Shown here: piece by piece, positions 37,484 to 47,363 of the stretch
How positions within the stretch are numbered: position 1 is the first letter of the stretch
How the letters are laid out: each line of letters begins with the position of its first letter
Origin: Rhodoferax sp.
Lineage (GTDB): Bacteria > Pseudomonadota > Gammaproteobacteria > Burkholderiales > Burkholderiaceae_C
Length of the DNA: 54,598 nucleotides
NCBI GenBank assembly: GCA_013791765.1
Contig: VMTC01000031.1
Coordinates: 1-54,598, forward strand
Direction of reading: 5' to 3'
Position numbers and translations under genes: made by a program
Notes under the pieces: generated by a model
Told to the model about the DNA's origin: nothing
Database searches by the model: none
The model's input: only the letters and a program-made list of their open reading frames with translations

Positions 37484-37927
37484 ATGACTGCATCCAGCAT
37501 GAACGAGCCAGCTTGTGCCCTGTGCGCCGCCACGGGTGGCGCGTTGGTGTTTCAGGCCGAAAAGTTCCGGGTGATCCGCGCGCAGGAGGCCGGCTTTCCG
37601 GCCTTTTACCGCGTGGTCTGGACGGCGCATGTGGCGGAGTTCTCAAGCCTTGATTTGAATGATCGCGCCCTGTGCATGGCGGCGGTGTGTGCGGTGGAGC
37701 AGGTTTTGCGCGAGCAGTTGCAGCCGACCAAGATCAACCTTGCGGCCCTGGGCAACGTCGTGCCGCACCTACACTGGCATGTGATTGCGCGCTTTGGCTG
37801 GGACAGCCATTTTCCGGCGCCGGTGTGGGGCTCGCCGCAGCGCCCGGTGGACGGGGCGGCCGTGGTGGCACTTGCCGCACGCCTGGACGAGGTGGACGAC
37901 GCGATAGCGCGGGCACTGTCGGCGTGA
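37484..37927 (+). CDS. HIT family protein
   Basis: 147 residues. The histidine triad is seen in VPHLHWHVIARF (about residues 91-102; HxHxH followed by hydrophobics), the signature of nucleotide hydrolases and transferases of the HIT superfamily. An N-terminal CALCAATGG has two Cys that could bind zinc. The exact substrate is unknown; members commonly cleave AMP from nucleotide conjugates. It starts 3 bases after the oxidoreductase stop, so it is probably in the same transcript. Confidence 0.88.
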   Translation: MTASSMNEPACALCAATGGALVFQAEKFRVIRAQEAGFPAFYRVVWTAHVAEFSSLDLNDRALCMAAVCAVEQVLREQLQPTKINLAALGNVVPHLHWHVIARFGWDSHFPAPVWGSPQRPVDGAAVVALAARLDEVDDAIARALSA

Positions 37928-37972
37928 CGTTTTAGTTAGTTTTTTTTGTTAATTCACAGAGAGGTGGTTCAT

Positions 37973-38386
37973 ATGGCAGGTTTACAGGCAGGCGCGCCCA
38001 CGCCCCAGGCGATCACGGTGCACAGCCAGTCCAAGATGCTGGAGGTGACATTTTCCGACGGCGCCAACTTTCGCATTCCTTTTGAGTTGATGCGCATTTA
38101 CTCACCCTCGGCCGAAGTCGCGGGACACGGGCCGGGGCAAGAGGTGTTGCAGACCGGCAAGCGAGATGTCGAACTGGCCCGGCTGGAGCCGGTCGGCAAC
38201 TACGCCATCCAGCCGGTGTTCTCGGATGGCCACGACAGCGGTATCTTTTCCTGGGACTACCTTTATTTTCTGGGTTCCCAGCAGGACAAGCTGTGGGACG
38301 AGTACAGCGACCGTCTAAGCGCCGCCGGTGTGGATCGGGATGCTTTGATGCCCGAGGCAACCGGGCACAGCTGCGCCAGTCATTGA
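37973..38386 (+). CDS. DUF971 (GBBH-like N-terminal) domain protein
   Basis: 137 residues from ATG 37973, with GAGGTGG (37961-37967) just upstream fixing the start. The domain runs PQAITVHSQSKMLEVTFSDG, RIPFELMRIYSPSAEV, GNYAIQPVFSDGHDSGIFSW and DYLYFLG, the DUF971 pattern also found at the N-terminus of gamma-butyrobetaine hydroxylases, where it binds metal. Stand-alone versions are linked to iron-sulfur metabolism in some genomes. It ends SCASH. It lies just before ubiE, separated by a repeat copy. Confidence 0.85.
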   Translation: MAGLQAGAPTPQAITVHSQSKMLEVTFSDGANFRIPFELMRIYSPSAEVAGHGPGQEVLQTGKRDVELARLEPVGNYAIQPVFSDGHDSGIFSWDYLYFLGSQQDKLWDEYSDRLSAAGVDRDALMPEATGHSCASH

Positions 38387-38399
38387 GGCGAGTTTTTGT

Positions 38400-38460
38400 T
38401 TAAATTGATAGCTGCTTACGCAATGGCTACGTGGGCTGCAGCTTGATTTCATCTAAAAAT
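38400..38460 (+). repeat. Comamonadaceae AT-rich repeat, copy g
   Basis: TTAAATTGATAGCTGCTTAC, GCAATGGCTACGTGGGCTGC, AGCTTGATTTCATCTAAAAA. It shows the GATAGCTGCTTACGC head, an ACGTGGGCTGCAG variant of the core and a CATCTAAAAAT tail. It fills the gap before ubiE. Confidence 0.75.
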
Positions 38461-38529
38461 TCTTCCAACCGCCAGGGCCTGCGGTCTGCCTGATAATTGG
38501 CTTTCTATTCTCAGTTTGGTATTGCACTC

Positions 38530-39261
38530 ATGACGACAACACATTTTGGTTACAAGTCGGTAGACGAAGCCGAAAAGGCAAAGCACGTGCGGGGCGTGTT
38601 TGACTCCGTGGCGCCCAAATACGACCTGATGAACGACTTGATGTCGATGGGGCTGCACCGCGCCTGGAAGGCATTCACGGTGATGGTGGCCAATGTGCGC
38701 GAGGGCTATCAGGTGCTTGACATTGCCGGTGGCACCGGTGACCTGGCGCTGGCTTTTTCCAAAAAAGTGGGCAAGAGCGGGCAGGTGGTGCATACCGACA
38801 TCAACGAGGCGATGCTGCGTACCGGGCGCAATCGCTTGCTCGATGCCGGAGTGGCGCTGCCCACCGTGGTGTGCGATGCTGAAAAGCTGCCGTTCCCGAG
38901 CAATCACTTTGACGTGGTCAGCGTGGCGTTTGGCCTGCGCAACATGACGCACAAAGACTTTGCGCTAGCCGAGATGAACCGGGTGCTCAAAACGGGCGGC
39001 AAATTGCTGGTGCTGGAGTTCTCCAAGGTGGCGCCGCCCCTGGAAAAAGTTTACGACTGGTATTCCTTCAAGGTGTTGCCCAAGCTGGGGCAGCTGGTGG
39101 CTGGCGACGACGCCAGTTACCGCTACCTGGCCGAATCGATTCGCATGCATCCGGGGCAAGAGGAGCTCAAAGTCCTGATGAAAAATAATGGCTTTGGTCA
39201 TGTGGATTACCACAACCTCACCGGTGGGCTGGTAGCCTTGCATCTTGGAATTAAATGTTGA
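38530..39261 (+). CDS. ubiE: Ubiquinone/menaquinone C-methyltransferase UbiE
   Basis: 243 residues from ATG 38530 ([20 protein letters not shown]). It methylates the quinone ring in ubiquinone synthesis. [20 protein letters not shown] and the SAM motif [14 protein letters not shown] (about 62-75) are diagnostic, with [15 protein letters not shown] and [14 protein letters not shown] at the end. The first in-frame start at 38497 has no family support. It leads a quinone gene group with ubiJ and ubiB, with a Tim44-like gene in between. Confidence 0.97.
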   Translation: MTTTHFGYKSVDEAEKAKHVRGVFDSVAPKYDLMNDLMSMGLHRAWKAFTVMVANVREGYQVLDIAGGTGDLALAFSKKVGKSGQVVHTDINEAMLRTGRNRLLDAGVALPTVVCDAEKLPFPSNHFDVVSVAFGLRNMTHKDFALAEMNRVLKTGGKLLVLEFSKVAPPLEKVYDWYSFKVLPKLGQLVAGDDASYRYLAESIRMHPGQEELKVLMKNNGFGHVDYHNLTGGLVALHLGIKC

Positions 39262-39316
39262 GACAGTGGTGATGCCGGAAAGCATCCTCAGTTGGTAAAT
39301 TTTTTTTGGAGACATC

Positions 39317-40267
39317 ATGAAGATTTGGTCTTTTATTTTGGCGGCATTTATGTTGATGACCGGCTTTCATGCCGAGGCAGCCCGTTTCGGGGGCGGCAAA
39401 TCCTTTGGCAAGCAGTCGAGCAATGTGACGCAGCGCCAAGCCGCGCCCAAGCCGCCTGCTGCAGCGCCAGGGGCCGCTGCGGGAGTGGCGCCCAAGAAGC
39501 CTTGGGGCGCCATGCTGGGCGGTCTGGCTGCTGGCTTGGGCTTGGCCTGGCTGGCCAGTTCCCTGGGTTTGGGTGAAGAGATGGCTCAATTCATGATGTT
39601 CGCCCTGCTGGCGCTCGTGATCATGATGGCCTTTGCCTGGTACAAGCGCTCGCGCCAGGGTGCTCAATCGCCAACCACGGGTAAATCGCCGTTTGCCTTT
39701 CAAGGCGCAGCACCGACCGGAGGCGCGCAAATGCCCGCCAGCTATCGGCCCGAGAATGTAGGCAACGACGCATCTGCCCGTCCCTGGGAGCGCAGCAGCA
39801 TGGCCTTTGATGCCCTGAAGACAGCGCCGGCAGCGGGTTCGATGATCGGCTCGGGCCTGGCCGGTTCTCAAAGCTGGGGCGTTCCGGACGGCTTTGACGC
39901 CGAGGGTTTCCTCTCTTCGGCAAAAGGCAATTTTGTGTCGTTGCAGGCAGCTTGGGACAAGTCCGACATCAACGCCCTGCGCGTCATGATGACCGACACC
40001 ATGCTCAAAGAGATTCAGGCTCAGCTCGCAGAGCGCGAGGCCCACTCAGGCGGTCCGGTCAACCTTACCGATGTCGTCATGATCGAAGCGCAGCTTTTGG
40101 GCATTGAAGACACGGGCGACGAATACATGGCCAGTGTCGAGTTTTCCGGCATGATCCGCGAAGAGCCGTCGGCTGGTGCCAGCCCGTTCCGTGAAGTGTG
40201 GAACATGACCAAGACCAAGAGCGGCAAGAGTGGCTGGCTGGTCGCCGGGGTGCAGGCGCTGCAATAG
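39317..40267 (+). CDS. Tim44-like domain membrane protein
   Basis: 316 residues. Signal-like start MKIWSFILAAFMLMTGFHAE, then the motif ARFGGGKSFGKQSSNVTQRQ common in this bacterial family. Two membrane segments span about 58-105 (MLGGLAAGLGLAWLASSLGL and FMMFALLALVIMMAFAWY). The C-terminal Tim44-like domain starts about residue 185 (FLSSAKGNFVSLQAAWDKSD, INALRVMMTDTMLKEI). Function is not established; it is widely found next to ubiE and ubiB in betaproteobacteria. AGGAG-like GGAGA lies 9 bases upstream. Confidence 0.85.
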   Translation: MKIWSFILAAFMLMTGFHAEAARFGGGKSFGKQSSNVTQRQAAPKPPAAAPGAAAGVAPKKPWGAMLGGLAAGLGLAWLASSLGLGEEMAQFMMFALLALVIMMAFAWYKRSRQGAQSPTTGKSPFAFQGAAPTGGAQMPASYRPENVGNDASARPWERSSMAFDALKTAPAAGSMIGSGLAGSQSWGVPDGFDAEGFLSSAKGNFVSLQAAWDKSDINALRVMMTDTMLKEIQAQLAEREAHSGGPVNLTDVVMIEAQLLGIEDTGDEYMASVEFSGMIREEPSAGASPFREVWNMTKTKSGKSGWLVAGVQALQ

Positions 40268-40347
40268 CGTTTAAGCCGCACATGATCCGGGGCCGCATTC
40301 GCTGTTGGCTGCGGTAACAGCTTGATTTCAGGGAATAATCGGGGACT

Positions 40348-40902
40348 ATGGCAACACAGTCCCCTTTTTCATTGTTGGAGAGTCTTCTCCAAAACCTCCC
40401 CCCCCTGCCCAATTTGCAACCGCCCGATTGGGCGGTTGATGAGGCGCAGCGGCGCATGGTTCTGCTGCTCAATCACATCTTGATGCAGGAAACTGAGGCG
40501 ACCAGCCGCTTGGCGCGGCAAAAAGGGCGGGTCGTTCTGATGCAATGGCGCCCCTTTGCGCTCAAGCTGACCGCCACGCCGGCGGGTTTGCTTGACCGTG
40601 CCACGGCGCAAGCCAAGCCCGACCTGGTGCTGGCCGTTTCTGAAGAGTCACCTTGGGCGCTGGTGCAGGGCGCACTGCGCGGCGACAAGCCGCCGGTGCG
40701 CATTGCAGGCGATGTGCAATTGGCCGCCGAGGTGAACTGGCTGGTCGATCACGTGCGCTGGGATATTGAAGAAGACCTGGCGCGGCTGATGGGCGATGCG
40801 CCCGCGCATACCTTGGGTCAAGCGGCCCGTAGCATGGCGGCGAGTCTGCGCCAGTTTCTGGGCAATGCGGTGGCACCGGGGCCGACCAAGGCGCCAACAT
40901 GA
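40348..40902 (+). CDS. ubiJ: UbiJ-like accessory factor (SCP2 domain)
   Basis: 184 residues. A small SCP2-like lipid-binding protein; UbiJ binds lipid intermediates in the ubiquinone complex in other bacteria. [20 protein letters not shown] and [38 protein letters not shown], fit the family. It overlaps ubiB by 4 bases (ATGA at 40899-40902) and lies between ubiE and ubiB as in many proteobacteria, which is the main support for the name. Confidence 0.85.
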   Translation: MATQSPFSLLESLLQNLPPLPNLQPPDWAVDEAQRRMVLLLNHILMQETEATSRLARQKGRVVLMQWRPFALKLTATPAGLLDRATAQAKPDLVLAVSEESPWALVQGALRGDKPPVRIAGDVQLAAEVNWLVDHVRWDIEEDLARLMGDAPAHTLGQAARSMAASLRQFLGNAVAPGPTKAPT

Positions 40903-42464
40903 GGCGTCTGTTTCGCGGCGTCTACATTGTCTGGATGTTGCTGCGATTTGGCCTTGATGAGTTGTTTTTGACCAGCTTTCAAAAGCCCTGGTTGCATGCC
41001 CTGTCGCGCATGGTGTCAATTGGACGCAAGCTTGACGCGCCGCGCGGGCAACGAATTCGGGAAGCGCTGGAGAGCCTGGGGCCCATTTTCGTCAAGTTCG
41101 GTCAGGTGCTCTCGACCCGGCGCGACTTGCTGCCGCGCGATATTGCCGATGAACTGGCCCGTTTGCAAGACCGCGTGCCGCCGTTTGACAGCGATGTGGC
41201 GATTGCCTCGATTGAGCGCGCGTTCAACAAGAAGGTCGGCGATATCTTTGTCTCGTTTGAACGGGTACCGGTGGCCAGTGCCTCGATTGCCCAGGTCCAC
41301 TTCGCGGTGCTCAAAGACCGGGACGGCCGCGAGCGCGAGGTCGCGGTCAAGGTGCTGCGCCCCGGCATGATGCTGGCGATTGAAAAAGACCTGAGCCTGA
41401 TGCGCATGATGGCGGGCTGGGTTGATGGCTTGTCAGCAGGCGGCAGGCGGCTGAAACCGCGTGAAGTGGTGGCCGAGTTTGACAAGTACCTGCATGACGA
41501 GCTTGATCTGATCCGTGAGGCATCCAGCGCCGCGCAGTTGCGCCGCAACATGGCAGGGCTCAATCTGGTGCTGATTCCCGAGATGTTCTGGGACTATTGC
41601 ACGACCGAAGTCATCGTGATGGAGCGCATGCACGGTGTGCCGGTCAGTCAGGTGGAGCGACTCAAGGCCGCCGGCGTTGACATCCCCAAACTGGCACGCG
41701 ACGGCGTCACGATTTTCTTCACGCAGGTGTTTCGCGACGGCTTTTTTCATGCCGACATGCACCCCGGCAACATCCAGGTCAGTATTGATCCGGCCACTTT
41801 TGGGCGCTACATCTCGCTCGACTTCGGCATTGTGGGCACCTTGACGGGGTCGGACAAAGAGTACCTGGCACAGAATTTCACCGCTTTTTTCCGGCGCGAC
41901 TACAAGCGCGTCGCCGAACTGCACATCGAGTCCGGCTGGGTGCCGCCTGCCACCCGGGTCGATGAGCTCGAATCAGCGATCCGCTCGGTATGCGAGCCCT
42001 ACTTTGACCGGCCGCTCAAGGACTTTTCGCTAGGCATTGTCTTGATGCGTCTGTTCCAGACCTCCCGGCGTTTTCATGTCGAAATTCAGCCGCAGCTGGT
42101 GCTGCTGCAAAAAACGCTGCTCAACATTGAAGGGCTGGGTCGGCAACTCGACCCTGATCTGGACTTGTGGAGCACGGCCAAGCCATTCCTGGAAAAATGG
42201 ATGATTGACCAACTCGGACCCAAAATGCTCGTCGATCAACTGCGCAATGAAGCGCCGCTGTACGCCAAGCTGATCCCGGAACTGCCGCGCCTGCTGGTTG
42301 ACTTTCTCAAGCACAGCAAATCAGGCCCAGGGCGGGAACTCGCCGCCTTGTTAGCCGAGCAAAAGCGTACCAACGGCCTGCTGCAATCGGTCCTGTACGG
42401 GGGCTTGGGCTTTGTACTGGGCCTGCTGGTCATGCAACTGATTGTGCGGGTGCGGGTTTTCTAG
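40899..42464 (+). CDS. ubiB: UbiB family ATPase/kinase-like protein
   Basis: 521 residues. A membrane-associated atypical kinase of the ABC1/ADCK family needed for ubiquinone synthesis. The KxGQ motif lies in [20 protein letters not shown] (about 62-81). The ATP-binding motif [13 protein letters not shown] (about 128), [12 protein letters not shown] with the catalytic Lys, and [14 protein letters not shown] (about 284, catalytic loop) are intact. A C-terminal hydrophobic pair ([20 protein letters not shown]) anchors it in the membrane. Coupled to ubiJ by ATGA. Confidence 0.96.
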   Translation: MRRLFRGVYIVWMLLRFGLDELFLTSFQKPWLHALSRMVSIGRKLDAPRGQRIREALESLGPIFVKFGQVLSTRRDLLPRDIADELARLQDRVPPFDSDVAIASIERAFNKKVGDIFVSFERVPVASASIAQVHFAVLKDRDGREREVAVKVLRPGMMLAIEKDLSLMRMMAGWVDGLSAGGRRLKPREVVAEFDKYLHDELDLIREASSAAQLRRNMAGLNLVLIPEMFWDYCTTEVIVMERMHGVPVSQVERLKAAGVDIPKLARDGVTIFFTQVFRDGFFHADMHPGNIQVSIDPATFGRYISLDFGIVGTLTGSDKEYLAQNFTAFFRRDYKRVAELHIESGWVPPATRVDELESAIRSVCEPYFDRPLKDFSLGIVLMRLFQTSRRFHVEIQPQLVLLQKTLLNIEGLGRQLDPDLDLWSTAKPFLEKWMIDQLGPKMLVDQLRNEAPLYAKLIPELPRLLVDFLKHSKSGPGRELAALLAEQKRTNGLLQSVLYGGLGFVLGLLVMQLIVRVRVF

Positions 42465-42532
42465 TTAGTGCTTGAAATGGGTGGCCCTTTATAATGCTGG
42501 GCTTTGCTACCTGAAACCCGAGCCGTATTGCC

Positions 42533-42886
42533 ATGCCAATTTATGCCTATAAATGTGAGTCCTGCGGGTTTACCAAGGATGTGCTGCAAAAAATGTCGGA
42601 CGCGCGGCTCACCGAGTGTCCGTCCTGTGGAGCCTCTAGCTTCCAGAAACAACTGACCTCGGCCGGCTTTCAACTCAAGGGCTCTGGCTGGTACGCAACT
42701 GATTTCAAGGGGGCTGCACCTGCGATCGCTGCCACTGATACTGCCACTCCCGGCGCCGACTGCAGCCCCAGCACGGCGGCCACGCCGGAAGTCACCAAAC
42801 CAAGCGAAAGCGCCACACCCAAACAAGTGGCCGCACCGGCAGCCGCAAGCACCGGTGGCTGCGCCGGCGGTTGCGCCTGCCATTAA
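42533..42886 (+). CDS. FmdB family zinc-ribbon protein
   Basis: 117 residues. A short zinc ribbon: YAYKCESCGFTKDVLQKMSD, LTECPSCGASSF, with two CxxC pairs (Cys 8/11 and 29/32). The hydrophobic FQKQLTSAGFQLKGSGWYAT follows. A low-complexity Ala/Pro/Thr tail ends in GGCAGGCACH, whose extra cysteines may bind metal. Role unknown, possibly nucleic-acid or metal binding. It is the first gene of the fmdB-DUF502-aspS group. Confidence 0.9.
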   Translation: MPIYAYKCESCGFTKDVLQKMSDARLTECPSCGASSFQKQLTSAGFQLKGSGWYATDFKGAAPAIAATDTATPGADCSPSTAATPEVTKPSESATPKQVAAPAAASTGGCAGGCACH

Positions 42887-42916
42887 CGCTCGCCAACCAG
42901 AAACGCTGGAATTCTC

Positions 42917-43570
42917 GTGCCCATCAAAAAATACCTGCTCACTGGCTTGCTGGTCTGGCTGCCATTGGCCATCACCATTTGGGTGCTGCTGTGGCTGGTC
43001 GGGCTGCTTGATGCCATCTTCGGTGGTGTACTGACGGGCTTGGTGGCCTTGACGCCCAGCTCGGCGGGCAGCTTGATCGAGCCCCTGCGCCACATTCCCG
43101 GCCTGGGTGTCGTACTGGTCTTTAGCGCCTTGCTGATCACCGGTGCGTTGGTCTCCAACGTGGCGGGTCGCTGGTGGCTGGCGCAATGGGACCGGCTGTT
43201 TGCCCATATTCCCGTTTTCAAGACCATTTACAACAGTGTGAAGAAAGTGTCAGACACGCTGTTTTCCAGCAATGGCAATGCGTTTCGCAAGGCCATGCTG
43301 GTTCAGTACCCGCGCCCGGGTGTCTGGACCATTGCGTTCCAGACCGGCAACCCCGGCGGCGAGGTGGCCAATCATCTGGGGCCCGATTTCATCAGTGTCT
43401 ATGTGCCGACGACACCCAATCCGACCAGTGGTTTCTTCCTGATGCTGGCGCGCGCTGAAGTGATCGAATTGCAGATGAGTGTGGACGAAGCGCTGACCTA
43501 TGTGATCTCCATGGGCTCGGTGGCGCCGCCGCCCCCGATTCGGCTGGCACCCAAGCAAGTTCCTCTTTGA
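42917..43570 (+). CDS. DUF502 family membrane protein (copy 2)
   Basis: 217 residues with a GTG start at 42917 (MPIKKYLLTGLLVWLPLAIT). Two membrane segments (about 8-30 and 60-85) are followed by the DUF502 motifs AHIPVFKTIYNSVKKVSDTL, VLVQYPRPGVWTIAFQTGNP-like sequence, and TTPNPTSGFFLMLARAEVIE. It corresponds to the copy that is regularly found between fmdB and aspS in betaproteobacteria. The copy at 18524-19129 is a distinct, diverged paralogue. Confidence 0.88.
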   Translation: MPIKKYLLTGLLVWLPLAITIWVLLWLVGLLDAIFGGVLTGLVALTPSSAGSLIEPLRHIPGLGVVLVFSALLITGALVSNVAGRWWLAQWDRLFAHIPVFKTIYNSVKKVSDTLFSSNGNAFRKAMLVQYPRPGVWTIAFQTGNPGGEVANHLGPDFISVYVPTTPNPTSGFFLMLARAEVIELQMSVDEALTYVISMGSVAPPPPIRLAPKQVPL

Positions 43571-43619
43571 TTTTCCAATAACCTGTGCCGCCTTGCGAGG
43601 CGGGCTCTGAAAGCTGTTT

Positions 43620-45434
43620 ATGGCCATGCGTTCTCATTATTGCGGTCTTGTGACCGACGCCCTGTTGGGTCAAACCGTGACCCTGTGCGGCTGGGTCAAT
43701 CGCCGGCGCGACCACGGCGGTGTGATTTTTGTTGACATTCGCGACCGCGAAGGTCATGTGCAGGTGGTGTGCGACCCGGACCGGGCTGACATGTTCAAGG
43801 TGGCCGAAGGTCTGCGCAACGAGTTCTGCATTCAGGTCAAAGGCCTGGTGCGCGCGCGCCCTGAAGGCACGGTCAATGAAGGCCTCAAGAGCGGCAAGAT
43901 CGAGGTGCTGTGCCATGAATTGACGGTACTCAACCCCTCGGTCACGCCGCCGTTTCAGCTTGACGATGACAACCTGAGCGAGACCACGCGTCTGACGCAC
44001 CGGGTGCTGGACTTGCGCCGCCCCTACATGCAAAACAATTTGATGCTGCGCTACCGGGTGGCCATGGAAGTGCGCAAGTTCCTCGATGCCAACGGTTTCA
44101 TCGACATCGAGACCCCGATGCTGGGCAAGTCCACCCCCGAGGGCGCGCGCGACTATCTGGTGCCGAGCCGCGTTCATGACGGTCACTTCTTTGCCTTGCC
44201 GCAAAGTCCGCAGTTGTTCAAACAGTTGTTGATGGTGGCCGGCTTTGACCGCTACTACCAGATCACCAAGTGCTTCCGTGACGAAGACCTGCGCGCTGAC
44301 CGCCAGCCCGAATTCACGCAGATTGATATAGAGACCTCGTTCCTGAGTGAACAAGACATTCGCGACATGTTCCAGGGCATGATCACGACCGTCTTCAAGA
44401 CCACTTTGAATGTCGACCTGGGCGAATTCCCCGTGATGGCCTATTCTGAGGCGATGCATCGCTATGGCTCCGACAAGCCCGATCTGCGCGTCAAGCTCGA
44501 ATTCACCGAATTGACCGATGTGATGACCGACGTGGACTTCAAGGTGTTCTCGGGTGCCGCGACCATGAAGGGCGGCCGCGTTGTGGGTCTGCGCATTCCG
44601 GGTGGCGCAAGCGAGACCGGTGGCTTGACTCGCGGTGAGATTGACGCTTACGCCGAGTTCGTCAAGATTTACGGCGCCAAGGGGCTGGCATACATCAAGG
44701 TCAATGACCTGAGCAAGGGGCGCGACGGCTTGCAGTCGCCGATCGTCAAGAACATTCACGACAAGGCGCTTGCCGAAGTGCTGGCCCGCACCGGTGCGCA
44801 AAACGGCGACCTGATCTTCTTTGGCGCGGACAAGGGCAAGATCGTCAACGACGCCATGGGCGCCTTGCGCCTCAAGATTGGTCACAGCGAGTTTGGCAAG
44901 AAGAACGCCTTGTTTGAAAAGGGCTGGCGCCCGCTGTGGGTGGTGGACTTCCCGATGTTCGAGTATGACGAGGAAAACCAGCGTTACACCGCTGTGCACC
45001 ACCCGTTCACAGCGCCCAAGGAAGGGCATGAAGACCTGATGGTGACCGCGCCTGAACAGTGCATTTCTCAGGGCTATGACATGGTGCTCAATGGCTGGGA
45101 AATGGGCGGTGGCTCGGTGCGCATCCACCGCGCCGATGTGCAGCAAAAGGTGTTTGATGCCTTGAAGATCACACCGGAGGAAGCGCAAGACAAATTCGGT
45201 TTCCTACTCGATGCGCTGCAGTACGGTGCGCCACCGCATGGCGGCCTGGCTTTTGGCTTGGACCGGATCATCACGCTGATGACCGGTGCCGAGTCGATCC
45301 GTGACGTCATCGCCTTCCCCAAGACCCAGCGCGCCCAGTGCCTGCTGACGCAAGCGCCGTCCACCGTGGACGAAAAGCAATTGCGTGAACTGCACATCCG
45401 GCTGCGCAGCCCTGAATTGGCAAAAGCGGTTTGA
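43620..45434 (+). CDS. aspS: Aspartyl-tRNA synthetase, probably non-discriminating
   Basis: 604 residues. OB-fold anticodon domain about 1-110, catalytic domain with bacterial insertion about 280-420. Class II motif 2 is [20 protein letters not shown] and motif 3 is [38 protein letters not shown] carries His, where discriminating enzymes such as the E. coli one have Leu, and [10 protein letters not shown] carries Gly in place of Lys. In other proteobacteria these residues mark an enzyme that also charges tRNA(Asn) with Asp for GatCAB to convert. That reading of the residues is inferred from family knowledge. Confidence 0.96.
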   Translation: MAMRSHYCGLVTDALLGQTVTLCGWVNRRRDHGGVIFVDIRDREGHVQVVCDPDRADMFKVAEGLRNEFCIQVKGLVRARPEGTVNEGLKSGKIEVLCHELTVLNPSVTPPFQLDDDNLSETTRLTHRVLDLRRPYMQNNLMLRYRVAMEVRKFLDANGFIDIETPMLGKSTPEGARDYLVPSRVHDGHFFALPQSPQLFKQLLMVAGFDRYYQITKCFRDEDLRADRQPEFTQIDIETSFLSEQDIRDMFQGMITTVFKTTLNVDLGEFPVMAYSEAMHRYGSDKPDLRVKLEFTELTDVMTDVDFKVFSGAATMKGGRVVGLRIPGGASETGGLTRGEIDAYAEFVKIYGAKGLAYIKVNDLSKGRDGLQSPIVKNIHDKALAEVLARTGAQNGDLIFFGADKGKIVNDAMGALRLKIGHSEFGKKNALFEKGWRPLWVVDFPMFEYDEENQRYTAVHHPFTAPKEGHEDLMVTAPEQCISQGYDMVLNGWEMGGGSVRIHRADVQQKVFDALKITPEEAQDKFGFLLDALQYGAPPHGGLAFGLDRIITLMTGAESIRDVIAFPKTQRAQCLLTQAPSTVDEKQLRELHIRLRSPELAKAV

Positions 45435-45467
45435 TCAAGCTCGCTTGAGCGGGCTTCAGGCAAAATG

Positions 45468-45496
45468 AAAGGGTGCTTGATCAAGCACCCTTTTTT
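45468..45496 (+). terminator. Rho-independent terminator after aspS, overlapping the nudB start
   Basis: AAAGGGTGCTTGA (45468-45480) is followed immediately by its perfect complement (45481-45493), then the T run to 45496. The nudB ATG (45497) directly follows the T-tract. Transcripts ending here would lack nudB, so nudB needs read-through or its own promoter. Confidence 0.75.
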
Positions 45497-45976
45497 ATGC
45501 CATCAACCTACAAAATTCCCGAATCCGTCTTAGTGGTGATTTACACCCCGGCGCTCGATGTGCTGCTGATCAAAAGAGCTGACGCCCCTGATTTCTGGCA
45601 ATCGGTGACTGGCAGCAAAGACACGCCAGATGAGACCTTTGAGCAAACGGCGGCGCGTGAAGTGCTGGAGGAAACCGGCATTGACTGCGGCCCGGATAGC
45701 GCGCTGGCGGTTCATTTGCACGACTGGCAACTCGAAAACGTCTATGACATTTACCCGCGTTGGCAGCATCGCTACGCGAGCGGGGTCACGCGCAATAGGG
45801 AGCATTTGTTTGGTTTACAGGTGCCCCGCGACAGCCCGGTTCGCCTGAGCCCGCGGGAGCATACGGATTTGCAATGGTTGCCGTACCGCCAAGCGGCGGC
45901 TGCGTGTTTTTCTCCTTCCAACGCAGAAGCGTGTCTGATGCTGCCCAGGTTTGCGCATCAAAAGGTATCCCTGTGA
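45497..45976 (+). CDS. nudB: Dihydroneopterin triphosphate pyrophosphatase NudB
   Basis: 159 residues from ATG 45497 (MPSTYKIPESVLVVIYTPAL). A GTG at 45473 would start inside the terminator stem and add 8 residues; there is no clear ribosome binding site for either. The Nudix box GSKDTPDETFEQTAAREVLE, ETGI (about residues 37-59) is intact. The C-terminal region with ENVYDIYPRWQHRYASGVTR, NREHLFGL is typical of NudB, which removes pyrophosphate from dihydroneopterin triphosphate in folate synthesis. GTP cyclohydrolase (folE), the preceding step, is encoded 1.4 kb downstream. Confidence 0.9.
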   Translation: MPSTYKIPESVLVVIYTPALDVLLIKRADAPDFWQSVTGSKDTPDETFEQTAAREVLEETGIDCGPDSALAVHLHDWQLENVYDIYPRWQHRYASGVTRNREHLFGLQVPRDSPVRLSPREHTDLQWLPYRQAAAACFSPSNAEACLMLPRFAHQKVSL

Positions 45977-46049
45977 TCCTTGAGCGTGTCGCCGCCGACC
46001 CAACTCACAAGGGCGGGCAGGGCCTTGGCCCCAGCGCCTGACGGACGCC

Positions 46050-47285
46050 ATGCCACAACCACGCCCCGGTCACCAGATGCAGCTGCTGCAGGGTGCTTCA
46101 GCGTTGTTCCCGGCGCTGGTGAGCGCGATCGAGCATAGCGCGCATGAAGTTCGCATGGAAACTTACATCTTCAGTGTCGAGGCAGCTGGCGAGAGTGTCG
46201 CCATGGCATTGGAGCAGGCGGCCCGGCGCGGCGTTGCGGTGTACTTGGTGATGGACGGGGTTGGAACGCCGAGCCTTGCGCCGCCATGGGCGTCTCGTTT
46301 CGATGCGGCCGGTGTCAAGTGGCGCATTTTCTCGCCGCTCGGGCGTTGGGGGTTGCTGGTGCCGAGCCGCTGGCGGCGCCTGCACCGCAAGCTGTGTGTG
46401 GTGGACGGCAGCGTGGCATTTTGCGGTGGCATCAATGTGCTCGATGATTGGTATGACCCCAACCATGGCGCGCTAAAGGCGCCGCGCTTTGACTTTGCCG
46501 TGCAGGTCACCGGCCCGCTGGTACAGGCCGTGCATGCGGCCACGACCCAGTTGTGGTGGCGCTCCCAGGTGGCCAGCACCATGCGTCAAAGTGATTTTTC
46601 GGCCGCCTGGCTGGCACTGCAGGAGGCGGTCAAAGTCAAGCTGCAGGCGGGCTCGGCCACGGGTACACCAAAAGAAGCAAGCGCATGGGCCAGTGAGGCT
46701 GCGGGCCACAACACCAGCGCCGACTTGGTGCTGCGCGACAACTTGCGCAATCGTTCCCGGATTGAGCGCGCCTACCGACGAGCGATTGGTGCCGCCCGCC
46801 ATGAAATCATCATTGCCAATGCCTACTTTGTGCCGGGCCGCAAGTTGCGCAAGGGCCTGATGCATGCCGCCCAGCGCGGGGTGCGGGTGCGTTTGTTGTT
46901 GCAGGGGCGCTATGAGTACTTCATGCAATACCATGCAGCCCGCTCCGTGTATGGCGTTTTGCTGGCGGCAGGCGTCGAAATTCACGAGTATTCGGTCAGT
47001 TTCCTGCATGCCAAGGTAGCCGTGATTGATGGCCACTGGGCAACGGTGGGTTCATCCAACCTGGACCCATTGAGCTTGTTGCTTGCGCGTGAGGCCAATG
47101 TGGTCGTTGACGATGCCGCCTTCGCGCAGGATTTGCGCGCGCGGCTTGAGCAGGCCATGGTGCAAGATGGTGTGCGCGTGGACCCGGCGCAATATGCCAG
47201 GCGCCCGTGGCGCCAGCGCTTTCTCGATCGCTTGGCCCTGGGCGTGATGCGCATTTTGCTGTTTTTAACTGGCAAACGCTATTAA
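46050..47285 (+). CDS. clsB: Cardiolipin synthase B-type phospholipase D family protein
   Basis: 411 residues. Two HKD motifs are complete: HRKLCVVDGSVAFCGGINVL (about 113-132; HxKx4D) and LHAKVAVIDGHWATVGSSNL (about 319-338). The N-terminus LLQGASALFPALVSAIEHSA and ETYIF fit ClsB, which makes cardiolipin at the inner membrane. No membrane helix is visible at the N-terminus; a hydrophobic C-terminus (LALGVMRILLFLTG) may attach it. Start ATG 46050 lacks a strong ribosome binding site. In relatives an exonuclease/phosphatase-like gene often lies between nudB and this gene; it is absent here. Confidence 0.9.
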   Translation: MPQPRPGHQMQLLQGASALFPALVSAIEHSAHEVRMETYIFSVEAAGESVAMALEQAARRGVAVYLVMDGVGTPSLAPPWASRFDAAGVKWRIFSPLGRWGLLVPSRWRRLHRKLCVVDGSVAFCGGINVLDDWYDPNHGALKAPRFDFAVQVTGPLVQAVHAATTQLWWRSQVASTMRQSDFSAAWLALQEAVKVKLQAGSATGTPKEASAWASEAAGHNTSADLVLRDNLRNRSRIERAYRRAIGAARHEIIIANAYFVPGRKLRKGLMHAAQRGVRVRLLLQGRYEYFMQYHAARSVYGVLLAAGVEIHEYSVSFLHAKVAVIDGHWATVGSSNLDPLSLLLAREANVVVDDAAFAQDLRARLEQAMVQDGVRVDPAQYARRPWRQRFLDRLALGVMRILLFLTGKRY

Positions 47286-47363
47286 ACAAAGAGCAAACTA
47301 TTTCGATTAGATGAGGGTTAATGCTAAAAAACCCTACAGAAAAAACGCTGCTACCATTCTGAC

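Noticed and set aside
43392-45188. 598-codon minus-strand frame opposite aspS
   Set aside because: It is antisense to a clear AspRS and its translation is a His/Val/Gln-rich composition artefact of the high-GC third position.
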